A DNA stretch of 56,885 nt from positions 1 to 56,885 of the forward strand of contig JAFEAZ010000019.1 of NCBI GenBank assembly GCA_018266085.1, given 5' to 3'. This stretch comes from Candidatus Babelota bacterium. Lineage in GTDB: Bacteria; Babelota; Babeliae; Babelales; Vermiphilaceae. Positions 1 to 8,261 of this stretch are shown here, in pieces; position 1 is the stretch's first letter, and the number at the start of each line of letters is the position of its first letter. Below the pieces are notes generated by a model, which had not been told where the DNA came from, made no database searches, and saw nothing but the letters and a program-made list of their open reading frames with translations. Both the position numbers and the translations under genes were made by a program.

Positions 1-422
1 ACTTATTTAGAAAAGAGCGCGTTTGGTCGACAGACGTGACACTGTCTAGAATGGTGACTTAACTCGGTGGACGTTCCTTCGCTCTCGTCTGAAATTAAAT
101 GTAAGTCTTTCCCAATTGCTGTCAACAAATATTTTTAATCCATAAAGATTCAATATGAAAAACTGACGTGCTAATTCTTCGATAAAAAGGTCTGAATGAT
201 GCATACCGCAATAAATCATGTGGCAAGTTTTTATGTTCGCATGAAAAAAACGCGCTACGAAAATAGTTTTTACAAAACCCATGCAATCTAGAAAGGATGT
301 TCATCGTGTTTGTATATTCGTGATGAATTTTTGATGCAAACAAGCTGAGTATGCCACCGCGAGTTATAGGCGTCCGCGCTAAGACATGCACACGTATAGA
401 CTCGCTGAATGTACTCAAGAAG
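1..422. other. Gene-poor left edge with a repeat copy
   Basis: No convincing gene is visible. Two overlapping minus-strand frames (282-46 and 487-122) are open but have no recognisable domain and no good ribosome binding site; the shorter has an in-frame stop just upstream of its ATG. They could be the remains of a decayed gene. The stretch 361-428 is similar to 23307-23378 and runs into the end of the neighbouring kinase gene. Confidence 0.4.
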
Positions 423-428
423 TTAATC
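361..428. repeat. Dispersed repeat, copy 1 (partner 23307-23378)
   Basis: About 68 bp matching 23307-23378 with roughly four fifths of bases identical by eye. Both copies contain the blocks TCCGCGCTAAGA and TACTCAAGAAG. Copy 2 sits 60-70 bp upstream of an IS4-type transposase remnant, so both could be ends or flanks of a lost element. This copy covers the stop codon of the PfkB-type kinase gene (423-425). Confidence 0.65.
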
Positions 429-1547
429 GTTGCCGCGGGGGTGACCCGAGAAGGAGAGATCAAATGTTTGCAAAAGTGATGGGTCAAGCGCTTGCGCTGC
501 TTTGCCTAATGCATCACCCGACAAAAGGCCCGTTTGAGCACCACAATCGGCAATAACTGCATGGCTATTTGCCATGCCATAACGAATCGCCTGCTCGACC
601 GTGCCACCGCGAGCAAGATGCCCTACAAAGCCTGAACCAAACGCATCGCCAGCACCAAGCGTACTGACCACTTTGATCGGTTTGCTTGGGTAGAAATAGA
701 GGCAATCTTGTGTGGAAACATAGACACCTTCGGCACCGTTAGTTACTGCCACGATTTTTGTGCCATATGCATTAACACGTGAACAAAAAAGAGCAATATC
801 TAAAGAGCTTGTTACATCTAACAACAAAGGTGAGGCGATAATTTTAGGCAGTTTAGGATGATCTGAAACGGCAGGCTTGCCATCAGATTCTGCCGCTTGC
901 TGCAACGAAGACATCAAGAGTGTTGCTTCATAACTATTTAAAATGAGCGTGTCGATAGAGCTCAATGCCTGCCGTAATGAATCGGCACCGGCACGCAATT
1001 GGCTACTGCCAGGGTTAACGGCAACTGGTATGCCACGTTGGCGTGCTTTCAAAGCCAATGACGGAAGTAATGCAGCAGCAGAGCCGCCAAGTGATGTGAT
1101 ATACAGTTGATCAATACCCACAAAAGCTTGATCCGAGAAGTGATGCTCAGCAAGGGCACTATTTGCACCGCGATTGACAAGCACGGTACGGTCTCCCGTC
1201 TTGAGCCTGATGATAAAAGAAAAGCCGGTAGGCTTATCACTGATACGCGTTACAAAACGCGTTGAAACATTATTGTTGTTGAGATTATCAATAATAGAGT
1301 CGCCAGGACAGTCGGTGCCAACAACACAAATGATACTGGTGTCAAACTCTTGGCGCGCATACGAGACTGCTGCATTATGCGCGCCACCACCAGGAAAATA
1401 AGCAACGCTTTCCAGCTCAATTTTTGCTCCTTCAAGCAGGAGCAAAAATTGTTGCTTGCCGGATGGTGTATCAAAATAAGCCATTTCCTGATGCGGATAG
1501 TACACAGACAGATCTTGTGTGGCACCACCGATAGTCAGTATATTCAT
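423..1547 (-). CDS. PfkB-family carbohydrate kinase
   Basis: A ribokinase/PfkB-type sugar kinase that would phosphorylate a sugar or nucleoside with ATP in the cytoplasm; the substrate cannot be told from sequence. The N-terminus has the GGATQD strand and the GGGAHNAAVSYA glycine motif. Near the C-terminus the second family signature reads STLGAGDAFGSGF, with the catalytic-base Asp in GAGD. The ATG at 1547 is preferred to an ATG 24 codons upstream because it follows AAGGGG inside the end of lon and begins directly with the Rossmann-like strand (374 residues). Its ATG starts 1 bp after the lon stop, so the two are probably translationally coupled. The last codons (FSGHPRG) read through a dispersed repeat motif at 432-453, so the C-terminal tail may be acquired rather than ancestral. 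Confidence 0.88.
   Translation of the reverse strand: MNILTIGGATQDLSVYYPHQEMAYFDTPSGKQQFLLLLEGAKIELESVAYFPGGGAHNAAVSYARQEFDTSIICVVGTDCPGDSIIDNLNNNNVSTRFVTRISDKPTGFSFIIRLKTGDRTVLVNRGANSALAEHHFSDQAFVGIDQLYITSLGGSAAALLPSLALKARQRGIPVAVNPGSSQLRAGADSLRQALSSIDTLILNSYEATLLMSSLQQAAESDGKPAVSDHPKLPKIIASPLLLDVTSSLDIALFCSRVNAYGTKIVAVTNGAEGVYVSTQDCLYFYPSKPIKVVSTLGAGDAFGSGFVGHLARGGTVEQAIRYGMANSHAVIADCGAQTGLLSGDALGKAAQALDPSLLQTFDLSFSGHPRGND
432..453. repeat. Short copy of the GATGACCC-type dispersed repeat
   Basis: The motif GGGGGTGACCCGAGAA resembles the right end of the repeats at 25454-25523, 31386-31473 and 23833-23866. It encodes the last residues of the PfkB-type kinase on the minus strand. Confidence 0.4.
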
Positions 1548-1548
1548 A

Positions 1549-3918
1549 TTAACGTCGTCGTTCCCCTTTTGTTGTAGCAGGTCTTTGCAAAAGCACATGC
1601 TGCAATACTTCATTGGCATGCTTTACCCACAACACATTAATATCTTTTGCTATATCTTCTATGCCGACCAAATCTGCCTGGTTAGAGAGAGGAAAGATAA
1701 CGCTTGTCATCTTATTGCGCTTCGCTGCAAGTATTTTTTCTCTAACGCCACCGATTGGCATGACCTCTCCACGCAAATTCAATTCGCCTGTCATTGCACA
1801 TTGTGCATTGATAGGGCGACCAGTCAATGCCGATAAGATCGATGTTAACATCGTTATACCTGCAGATGGTCCATCTTTAGGCGTAGCGCCAGCAGGCACG
1901 TGAATATGTAAATCGTTACAAGTGAACACTTTGCTATCAATACCAAACTCGCTGGCATGAGCACGTGCATAACTTAATGCTGCTTGCGCAGACTCCTTCA
2001 TGACGTCGCCCAATTGACCAGTTAGTATTAGTTTACCTTTACCGGGCATTAAAATCGCTTCAATCTTGAGCATTTCACCGCCATACGAAGTCCATGCAAG
2101 ACCATTGGCTATCCCAATCTGATCTTCTGTCGAATGTTTTTCTTCAAGAAATTTACGTGGTCCAAGATAGATATCAAGATTTTTTGCCGATAGCACCAAC
2201 GTTTTTTTGTTTTCAACCAGTGCGCGCGCTGTTTTTGAACATAAGGTGCGAATCAATCGCTCACATTGGCGTACGCCAGATTCTCTGGTGTAATTCGTGA
2301 TAATATCGATCAAAAGCTCTTTATTAAATTTCGTTATTTTTTGGTCAAGTCCTGTATCGGTTAATGCCTTCGGCACGAGATGCTTTTGCGCGATACCAAT
2401 CTTTTCTTCAAGGGTATATCCAGAAAGATCGATAATTTCCATACGATCACGTAAAGGTACAGAAATCGTCTCAAGGCTATTTGCCGTTGCGATAAACATC
2501 ACTTTGGACAGATCAAAAGGAACCCCCAAATAATTATCATAAAATGATTGATTCTGTTGTGGATCAAGCACTTCGAGCATAGCCGCTGAAGGGTCTCCTC
2601 TAAAGTCTGATCCTATCTTGTCAAGCTCATCGATGATAATAACGGGATTTTTCGATTGTGCTTTACGCAACGCTTGAATAAATCGACCAGGCATTGCGCC
2701 GACATACGTGCGACGATGACCACGTATTTCTGCTTCGTCTTTGACGCCACCAAGCGATATACGAACGTACTCACGCCCTAAGCTTTTTGCAATCGATTTA
2801 CCCAACGATGTTTTTCCGGTACCTGGAGGACCTACAAGACACAATATAGGCGCTACACCATCTTTCTTAAGGGTTTGTACCGAGAGAAAATCGAGAATAC
2901 GCTCTTTGATATCTTTCAGTCCATGATGCTCTTCTTCAAGAATTGCTTTGGCATGAGCGAGATCAAGATTGTCTTCTGTTTCTTTGTCCCAAGGCAATGC
3001 AAATATCCATTCTAAATGATTGCGAATGACGGCAGCTTCCATAGAATCTGGTGCCGTACGATCAAGCCGCCCTAATTGGCGCACAACCTCTTTATGCGTG
3101 CCTTCACTCAATTTTAACGTGCTTAACTTTTCACGCATTGCATCGATTTCTTCGCCATCATCTTCGCCTAGCTCTTTTTTAATGGCTCTTAACTGTTCAC
3201 GCAGATAAAACTCTTTTTGAGACTTGTTCATCGATTCGCGTGCATCAATTCTGATTTTTTCTTGAATTTCTGCAACCTCAACCTCTTTATTAAGTTGTCG
3301 ATAAATTCCATCTAAGAGAGCTTGCAAGCTTTGCTTTTCTAACAACGCTTGTGCCTGCTCTACAGTCAGCGTCAAATGAGACAAAATAAAATCTGCTATT
3401 TTTTCAGGGTCCTGCATTTTTGACAATATCACATGAAAATCAGGACTGAATGAGTGACCAGAAGCACTCATTTTCTCAGCAAGTTTTTTAATCATGTTCA
3501 CTTGAATCGTAATCTCATCAGCATTGTTCATAGGCGTCTCGTCTATAGCTTCAAGACGAGCGTACAGGCCATCAGCCTCCGCTACAATGTCAGTTGTTCG
3601 CGCTTTGGCAATACCCTGAACCAATATCTTGATGCCACCTTCGGGTATTTTTATAAGGCGCATAATAGAGGCCACGGTGCCTATTTGATACAGATCTTTG
3701 GTGCCAATTGCACCATGCTCGTCAACTTGACGTTTTGCTACTAATAGCAAAACTAGTTTGGATTGTTCGAGTGATTTGTGGATGCCCTCAATAATTTTTT
3801 CATCCAAAACAAGCAGCGGTACCAGCATGTGTGGGAACACGACAACATCCATGGTAGGGATGACTGGTAAAATTTCAGGTATTGCTTCCCTTGCTGTTTT
3901 ATTTACGAGCGTCTTCAT
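1549..3918 (-). CDS. lon: ATP-dependent protease Lon
   Basis: Lon degrades misfolded and regulatory proteins in the cytoplasm as a hexameric AAA+ serine protease. At 789 residues it has normal bacterial length. Domains in order are the N-terminal LON substrate-binding domain (about 15-210), a coiled linker, the AAA+ module with Walker A GPPGTGKTS and Walker B VIIIDELDKIG, and the protease domain with the catalytic Ser in PKDGPSAGITM and the Lys in GGVREKILAAKR. The ATG at 3918 follows a strong AAGGGAGG site. A possible sigma70 promoter lies at 3999-4028. The gene is followed at 1 bp by the sugar kinase. Nothing looks defective. Confidence 0.97.
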   Translation of the reverse strand: MKTLVNKTAREAIPEILPVIPTMDVVVFPHMLVPLLVLDEKIIEGIHKSLEQSKLVLLLVAKRQVDEHGAIGTKDLYQIGTVASIMRLIKIPEGGIKILVQGIAKARTTDIVAEADGLYARLEAIDETPMNNADEITIQVNMIKKLAEKMSASGHSFSPDFHVILSKMQDPEKIADFILSHLTLTVEQAQALLEKQSLQALLDGIYRQLNKEVEVAEIQEKIRIDARESMNKSQKEFYLREQLRAIKKELGEDDGEEIDAMREKLSTLKLSEGTHKEVVRQLGRLDRTAPDSMEAAVIRNHLEWIFALPWDKETEDNLDLAHAKAILEEEHHGLKDIKERILDFLSVQTLKKDGVAPILCLVGPPGTGKTSLGKSIAKSLGREYVRISLGGVKDEAEIRGHRRTYVGAMPGRFIQALRKAQSKNPVIIIDELDKIGSDFRGDPSAAMLEVLDPQQNQSFYDNYLGVPFDLSKVMFIATANSLETISVPLRDRMEIIDLSGYTLEEKIGIAQKHLVPKALTDTGLDQKITKFNKELLIDIITNYTRESGVRQCERLIRTLCSKTARALVENKKTLVLSAKNLDIYLGPRKFLEEKHSTEDQIGIANGLAWTSYGGEMLKIEAILMPGKGKLILTGQLGDVMKESAQAALSYARAHASEFGIDSKVFTCNDLHIHVPAGATPKDGPSAGITMLTSILSALTGRPINAQCAMTGELNLRGEVMPIGGVREKILAAKRNKMTSVIFPLSNQADLVGIEDIAKDINVLWVKHANEVLQHVLLQRPATTKGERRR

Positions 3919-3998
3919 ATGCCTCCCTTGGATTTGGCGTCAAAAAAAACGCGTACAAAAGGAATTATGCCGCCAACGATTGGCCTCTCTTTTTCTCT

Positions 3999-4028
3999 AG
4001 TGTAAAGGGATGAACTTTTCGAATACAA
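3999..4028 (-). promoter_or_regulatory. Possible lon promoter
   Basis: On the minus strand TTGTAT (4023-4028) and TACACT (3999-4004) are separated by 18 bases, in a reasonable position about 80 bp before the lon ATG. It matches the sigma70 consensus only moderately, and no heat-shock-type promoter was recognised. Confidence 0.35.
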
Positions 4029-4047
4029 TAAAACTGATTCTGTTGCT

Positions 4048-4073
4048 TTAAAAAATAGCGTCCAGACGCTATC
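4048..4073 (-). terminator. Rho-independent terminator, minus orientation, upstream of lon
   Basis: Arms ATAGCGTC (4055-4062) and GACGCTAT (4065-4072) enclose a 2-base centre; read on the minus strand they are followed by TTTTTTAAA. It lies upstream of the candidate lon promoter and no annotated minus-strand gene feeds into it, so it either insulates lon or ends a short untranslated minus-strand transcript. Confidence 0.55.
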
Positions 4074-4168
4074 ATGACTATGTGTAATGAAGACACCGGG
4101 TCGCGCACCTCTACACGCGAAGGTAAAGCACATGCTTGAATAGCTGTAACATAGAAAGGATCTACCAT

Positions 4169-4852
4169 ATGACATTAGCAGTAATAAGCGCTACAAAAAT
4201 AACAAAACAGTTCACGCAAGGGCAAGCCTCTTTACTCGTTCTGGATCACGTTGATTGTACGCTGATCCAAGGACAGACCTATGCTGTAACCGGCGTCTCT
4301 GGCTCAGGAAAATCTACGCTGCTGCATACCTTGGCAGGTCTTGATGAACCGACGACAGGAACGATTTTTTTTAACGACAGGAACATGGCCAAGCTCACTG
4401 CTACACAACGCCATACCCTGTTAAACAGATCTTTCGGCCTGGTATTTCAATCCTCATACTTGATGAAAGAACTAACCGTTCTTGAAAATGTGATGATGCC
4501 CGGCCTCATTGCTGGCGCTCCCTACGAACCATGCCGTGCACAAGCAGCAGAAATCTTATCAGTTGTAGGTTTATCTGAAAAAGCTTCAAGCCACCCTTTA
4601 ACATTGTCGGGCGGTCAGCAGCAACGCGTTGCTATTGCCAGAGCATTGTTTAACAAGCCAGCATTCCTCTTTGCCGATGAGCCAACCGGGAACCTTGATG
4701 AAAAAACCGGCCACGATGTGGTAAGCTTCTTGCTCGAATGCCAACAACAATGGAACATGGGTCTTGTGGTGAGCACGCATGACATACAGGTAGCCAATCG
4801 CATGCAAACGACATTTGTTTTGCATAATGGAGCTTTAACGACAAAGTCGTAA
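4169..4852 (+). CDS. ABC transporter ATP-binding protein, LolD/MacB type
   Basis: The ATPase subunit of an ABC transporter, closest in character to LolD/MacB/FtsE-type ATPases that power lipoprotein release or export across the inner membrane. It has Walker A GVSGSGKST (42-50), a Q-loop in VFQSS, the signature LSGGQQQRVAIARA and Walker B FLFADEPTGNLD, followed by STHD with the switch His. The ATG at 4169 is chosen over one 11 codons upstream because AGAAAGGA ends 8 bases before it. Length (227 residues) fits LolD. No permease (LolC/E-like) gene is adjacent, so the partner must be elsewhere; the LolD role is therefore inferred. Confidence 0.85.
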   Translation: MTLAVISATKITKQFTQGQASLLVLDHVDCTLIQGQTYAVTGVSGSGKSTLLHTLAGLDEPTTGTIFFNDRNMAKLTATQRHTLLNRSFGLVFQSSYLMKELTVLENVMMPGLIAGAPYEPCRAQAAEILSVVGLSEKASSHPLTLSGGQQQRVAIARALFNKPAFLFADEPTGNLDEKTGHDVVSFLLECQQQWNMGLVVSTHDIQVANRMQTTFVLHNGALTTKS

Positions 4853-4993
4853 AACCAAATTGCGTTTGCAATCTTATTTCTGAAGACTTAAAATTTCACT
4901 AACCTAGGTAACGAAGTCAACCCTGAGAGATTAACAAGTGTGTGAAAAAATCTTATTAAAACGTCTTTGTAGCCACAGCGACAATTATTAGCA

Positions 4994-7282
4994 ATGAAAA
5001 CAATAACAGCAGGCCCTGCAGAGCCTCTTGATGGTATTATCTGCTTTCATTTGGCAGAACAAAAAAATAATAACGATCAGCCATTTGCTTTTTTGGCAAC
5101 CTATGCCCTACGGACAGAAACAAGCCAATTACTCTCGCATATACCACTAGGACGCGCCTTACAAGAAACTACTGCCGGCGATAGAAAACTATTCCTCTTG
5201 AAGCTGCTTCTGCCTATACAAAAGGCTGCTCAAAAAAGCCAGTTTTTATCTGAACTTATACAAACCGGCGCAATCTTTCAATCAACAGCCTGGACTTCGG
5301 CTCAAGCATATTCGTTCCTTAAAGATATTCCTTTCTTTGAAGAAGCTGGGATAACCGTTCGCATACCAAATTGGTGGAATGCAAAAAAACCATCTCAACC
5401 TACCGTTACGGTAAAAATCGGCAATGAGCCAGTTGCTCTAGCAGGTCTTGACTCATTGTTAGACTTTAATATACAAGTTGCATTCCCTGATGGTAGTGAA
5501 TTGTCACCAGAGGAGCTTCAAACTGTTTTAGCCAGCCAAGATAACTTGATACGTGTACGTGGCCAATGGTTAGAAGTTAATGCCACAAAGCTTAATCAAG
5601 TTTTAGATCACTGGAAAACTCTCTCTAAAAGCGGCATAACACTTATAGAAGGGTTACGCCTATTTGCAGGTATTCATGATGAGCCAACATCAGAATTATC
5701 TGAAGATGTTATCTCCTGGTCGAAAATAGTTGAAGGAGAGCACCTGCAAGAAACCCTGAAACATTTGCGTCATGCCGAGCAGCTTGGTAACAAAAATATT
5801 GAAAATATACTTGCCGAGCGCTTACATGCGCAATTACGCCCCTACCAATCACAAGGAGTTTCATGGCTTTGGATGCTTTATTCTATGCGTCTTGGTGGAT
5901 GCTTAGCCGATGACATGGGGCTCGGTAAAACAATTCAAATCTTATCTCTTCTATTATTGGTACAAAAAGAATATCCCACCAATAAACACCTACTGATTGT
6001 ACCAGCATCTCTTTTGGGCAATTGGTTGGCAGAAATAAAGAAATTTGCTCCTGGTTTGCGCGTTATTGTGCTTCATCGCTCGGAAACAGACTTAAATCTG
6101 CAAAAGGCTCCCGATTTGTCTAGTATTGATCTTGTCATAACAACCTACGGCTTAGTTAGCAAACTGGATTTTTTACAAAGCATTTCATGGGATCTTATTA
6201 TTATTGACGAAGCTCAAACAATCAAAAATCCGAATTCAAAACAAACCAAGGCTGTTAAGCGTTTAGGTGGGCGCGTTAAATTTGCTTTAACTGGTACTCC
6301 TATAGAAAATAGCTTACTTGATCTTTGGTCTCTCTTTCATTTTGTTGCGCCAGGGCTGCTAGGAACAAGTAAAAAATTTGCTGCAACGATTAACACAGAT
6401 AACAAAGAGCAACAGCAGAAAGTACATGCGGCAATAAAGCGGTTAGTAAGTCCCTATATCTTAAGAAGAGTTAAAAATGACAAGCGTGTAATCGATGATT
6501 TACCCGATAAAACAGAATTAAAAGCATATTGCACATTGACAATACACCAAGCAACTTTGTATCAAAAGTCTGTTGAAGAGCTTTCTGCTATTCTTGAAAA
6601 ACAAGATATCGATGGAATACAACGCCGCGGACTTGTTCTTTCATATTTGATGCGCCTGAAACAGATTTGCAACCACCCGAATCAATGGCTTGGTCATAAT
6701 CAATACTCACAAGATGCCAGCGGCAAATTTATACGATTGAAAGAACTGTGTACTCTTATTGCTCAAAAAGAAGAAAAGGTTCTTGTTTTTACGCAATTTC
6801 GAGAGATAGTACCAACGTTATCCTCATTTTTGGCTACTATTTTTGGCAGGCCAGGTCTTGAGATCCATGGACAAACACCCATTAAACAAAGAGCCGCATT
6901 AGTCGCTGAATTTCAAAAAGAAGATGGTCCACCTTTTTTTGTATTATCTCTGAAAGCGGGTGGTACTGGCTTAAATCTTACCAAAGCGTCTCACGTTATT
7001 CATTTTGATCGTTGGTGGAATCCTGCTGTTGAAAATCAAGCAACAGATCGAGCTTATCGAATAGGCCAAAAGAAAAATGTGTTAGTTCACAAATTTATAT
7101 GTAGCGGTACAATTGAAGAGAAAATCGATGAAATCATTACTAAAAAGTATTCTTTAGTTGATGCTATGATAAATTCAGAGGCAGAGGTTACACTTTCTGA
7201 ATTAAATGATTCAGAGCTTCTTGATGTAATTTCTTTAGATCTCAATCGTGCACTTGGGGATACTGATCATAAAAAGGACTAG
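4994..7282 (+). CDS. SNF2-family DEAD/DEAH-box helicase-like ATPase
   Basis: A bacterial SWI2/SNF2-type double-stranded-DNA translocase, distantly like RapA/HepA. The N-terminal ~270 residues form the variable accessory region seen in bacterial SNF2 proteins. The first RecA lobe carries DDMGLGKT (about 306-313) and the DEAQ box at 405-408. The second lobe carries GGTGLNLTKA and the motif VI arginine-rich segment DRAYRIGQ starting at Asp685. At 762 residues all helicase motifs are present. The start codon has no strong ribosome binding site. It is followed after 4 bp by a SWIM zinc-finger gene, a pairing found in many bacteria, which suggests the two proteins act together on DNA or chromatin; the exact role is unknown. 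Confidence 0.9.
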   Translation: MKTITAGPAEPLDGIICFHLAEQKNNNDQPFAFLATYALRTETSQLLSHIPLGRALQETTAGDRKLFLLKLLLPIQKAAQKSQFLSELIQTGAIFQSTAWTSAQAYSFLKDIPFFEEAGITVRIPNWWNAKKPSQPTVTVKIGNEPVALAGLDSLLDFNIQVAFPDGSELSPEELQTVLASQDNLIRVRGQWLEVNATKLNQVLDHWKTLSKSGITLIEGLRLFAGIHDEPTSELSEDVISWSKIVEGEHLQETLKHLRHAEQLGNKNIENILAERLHAQLRPYQSQGVSWLWMLYSMRLGGCLADDMGLGKTIQILSLLLLVQKEYPTNKHLLIVPASLLGNWLAEIKKFAPGLRVIVLHRSETDLNLQKAPDLSSIDLVITTYGLVSKLDFLQSISWDLIIIDEAQTIKNPNSKQTKAVKRLGGRVKFALTGTPIENSLLDLWSLFHFVAPGLLGTSKKFAATINTDNKEQQQKVHAAIKRLVSPYILRRVKNDKRVIDDLPDKTELKAYCTLTIHQATLYQKSVEELSAILEKQDIDGIQRRGLVLSYLMRLKQICNHPNQWLGHNQYSQDASGKFIRLKELCTLIAQKEEKVLVFTQFREIVPTLSSFLATIFGRPGLEIHGQTPIKQRAALVAEFQKEDGPPFFVLSLKAGGTGLNLTKASHVIHFDRWWNPAVENQATDRAYRIGQKKNVLVHKFICSGTIEEKIDEIITKKYSLVDAMINSEAEVTLSELNDSELLDVISLDLNRALGDTDHKKD

Positions 7283-7286
7283 CTAG

Positions 7287-8099
7287 ATGAGTTGGAACAA
7301 CTATGGTAGGTTTCCAAAATATGTCACGGTTGCCGAGCGCAAAGAAAAAATTGCACAAAAAACAGCCAAGTTAAAAAAGAAATCAAGCAATTTAGAGCCA
7401 ATTATTGTACAAGGCCGCCGCATGGTAAAAACATTCTGGGGCGAATCTTGGTGTAATAATCTTGAGTCGTATGCAGATTATGAATATCGCTTAGAACGAG
7501 GCCGTACCTATGTTCGTCATGGAGCCGTAGTAGATCTCAAGATTCAACCTGGTGAGATTTATGCCAAGGTCTGCGGCACACGAATGTATATCATACATAT
7601 CACTATTGCAGCTCTTGGCGAGAAAGAATGGCGCAATCTTATTAAAGAATGCTCTGGTAAAATAAACTCATTAATTGAGCTATTACAAGGGCAATTTTCT
7701 CAACATATCATGCAGGTTATTACACAACCCAACAAAGGCTTGTTCCCGAAGCCGCATGAAATCTCATTCGACTGTTCCTGTCCAGATCATGCGTCGATGT
7801 GCAAACATGTGGGCGCTGTTTTGTATGGCATCGGCATTCGGCTCGATGACTCTCCTGAGCAGTTATTTATATTAAGACAGGTTGACCACACTGAACTACT
7901 GTTGAGCGTTACTAATGATTCTCAGCTTGACCTGAGCTCATCCATGGAGGTTAAAACAAGTGATGATGAACTTGGTCAATTATTTGGTATTGATATTGCA
8001 CCAACAGCAAAAGAGACTTCCAAAGAGACTAAAGCCTATGACGCTACGCTACTACCGAAGAAGCCAAAAACCGGCCCAAAAAGGAAAAAATCTTCCTAA
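7287..8099 (+). CDS. SWIM zinc-finger protein, partner of the SNF2 ATPase
   Basis: A 270-residue protein with one SWIM zinc finger of the form CxC-x6-CxH: Cys163, Cys165, Cys172 and His174. SWIM fingers bind DNA or proteins. The N-terminal half has the WGESWCNNLE and RGRTYVRHGAV stretches typical of bacterial SWIM proteins encoded beside SNF2 helicases. The C-terminus is a hydrophilic, lysine-rich tail (PKKPKTGPKRKK) that could contact nucleic acid. It begins 4 bp after the SNF2 stop codon, so the two are almost certainly co-transcribed. The molecular function is not known from sequence. Confidence 0.85.
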   Translation: MSWNNYGRFPKYVTVAERKEKIAQKTAKLKKKSSNLEPIIVQGRRMVKTFWGESWCNNLESYADYEYRLERGRTYVRHGAVVDLKIQPGEIYAKVCGTRMYIIHITIAALGEKEWRNLIKECSGKINSLIELLQGQFSQHIMQVITQPNKGLFPKPHEISFDCSCPDHASMCKHVGAVLYGIGIRLDDSPEQLFILRQVDHTELLLSVTNDSQLDLSSSMEVKTSDDELGQLFGIDIAPTAKETSKETKAYDATLLPKKPKTGPKRKKSS

Positions 8100-8178
8100 A
8101 CTCAATGGTTCCCTTCTGGCGCTCAAGGCTAATGTATACGACTATAGAAAATAACGTCCTAAAGCCACCAAAACCAAA

Positions 8179-8220
8179 ATTTGTGTAATTCTGCAAGTCG
8201 AGTTACACTTTTACACAAAT
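8179..8220. promoter_or_regulatory. Inverted repeat upstream of the AAA ATPase gene
   Basis: ATTTGTGTAA (8179-8188) and TTACACAAAT (8211-8220) form a perfect 10-bp inverted repeat with 22 bp between. A third half-site, GTTACAC (8202-8208), lies in the spacer in the same direction as the right arm. The arrangement looks like a protein-binding operator rather than a terminator (no T-run). It ends 41 bp before the ATG at 8262. Confidence 0.5.
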
Positions 8221-8261
8221 GGACGCGTTTACAGGTTTAAAACCTTTAAAAAGGGATCTCT

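Noticed and set aside
46-487. Two overlapping minus-strand frames at the left edge
   Set aside because: No domain, weak start sites and an in-frame stop just before one of them; kept only as a possible decayed gene.
3915-4175. Minus-strand open frames upstream of lon
   Set aside because: They cross the terminator and promoter-like sites, have no ribosome binding site and no recognisable domain.
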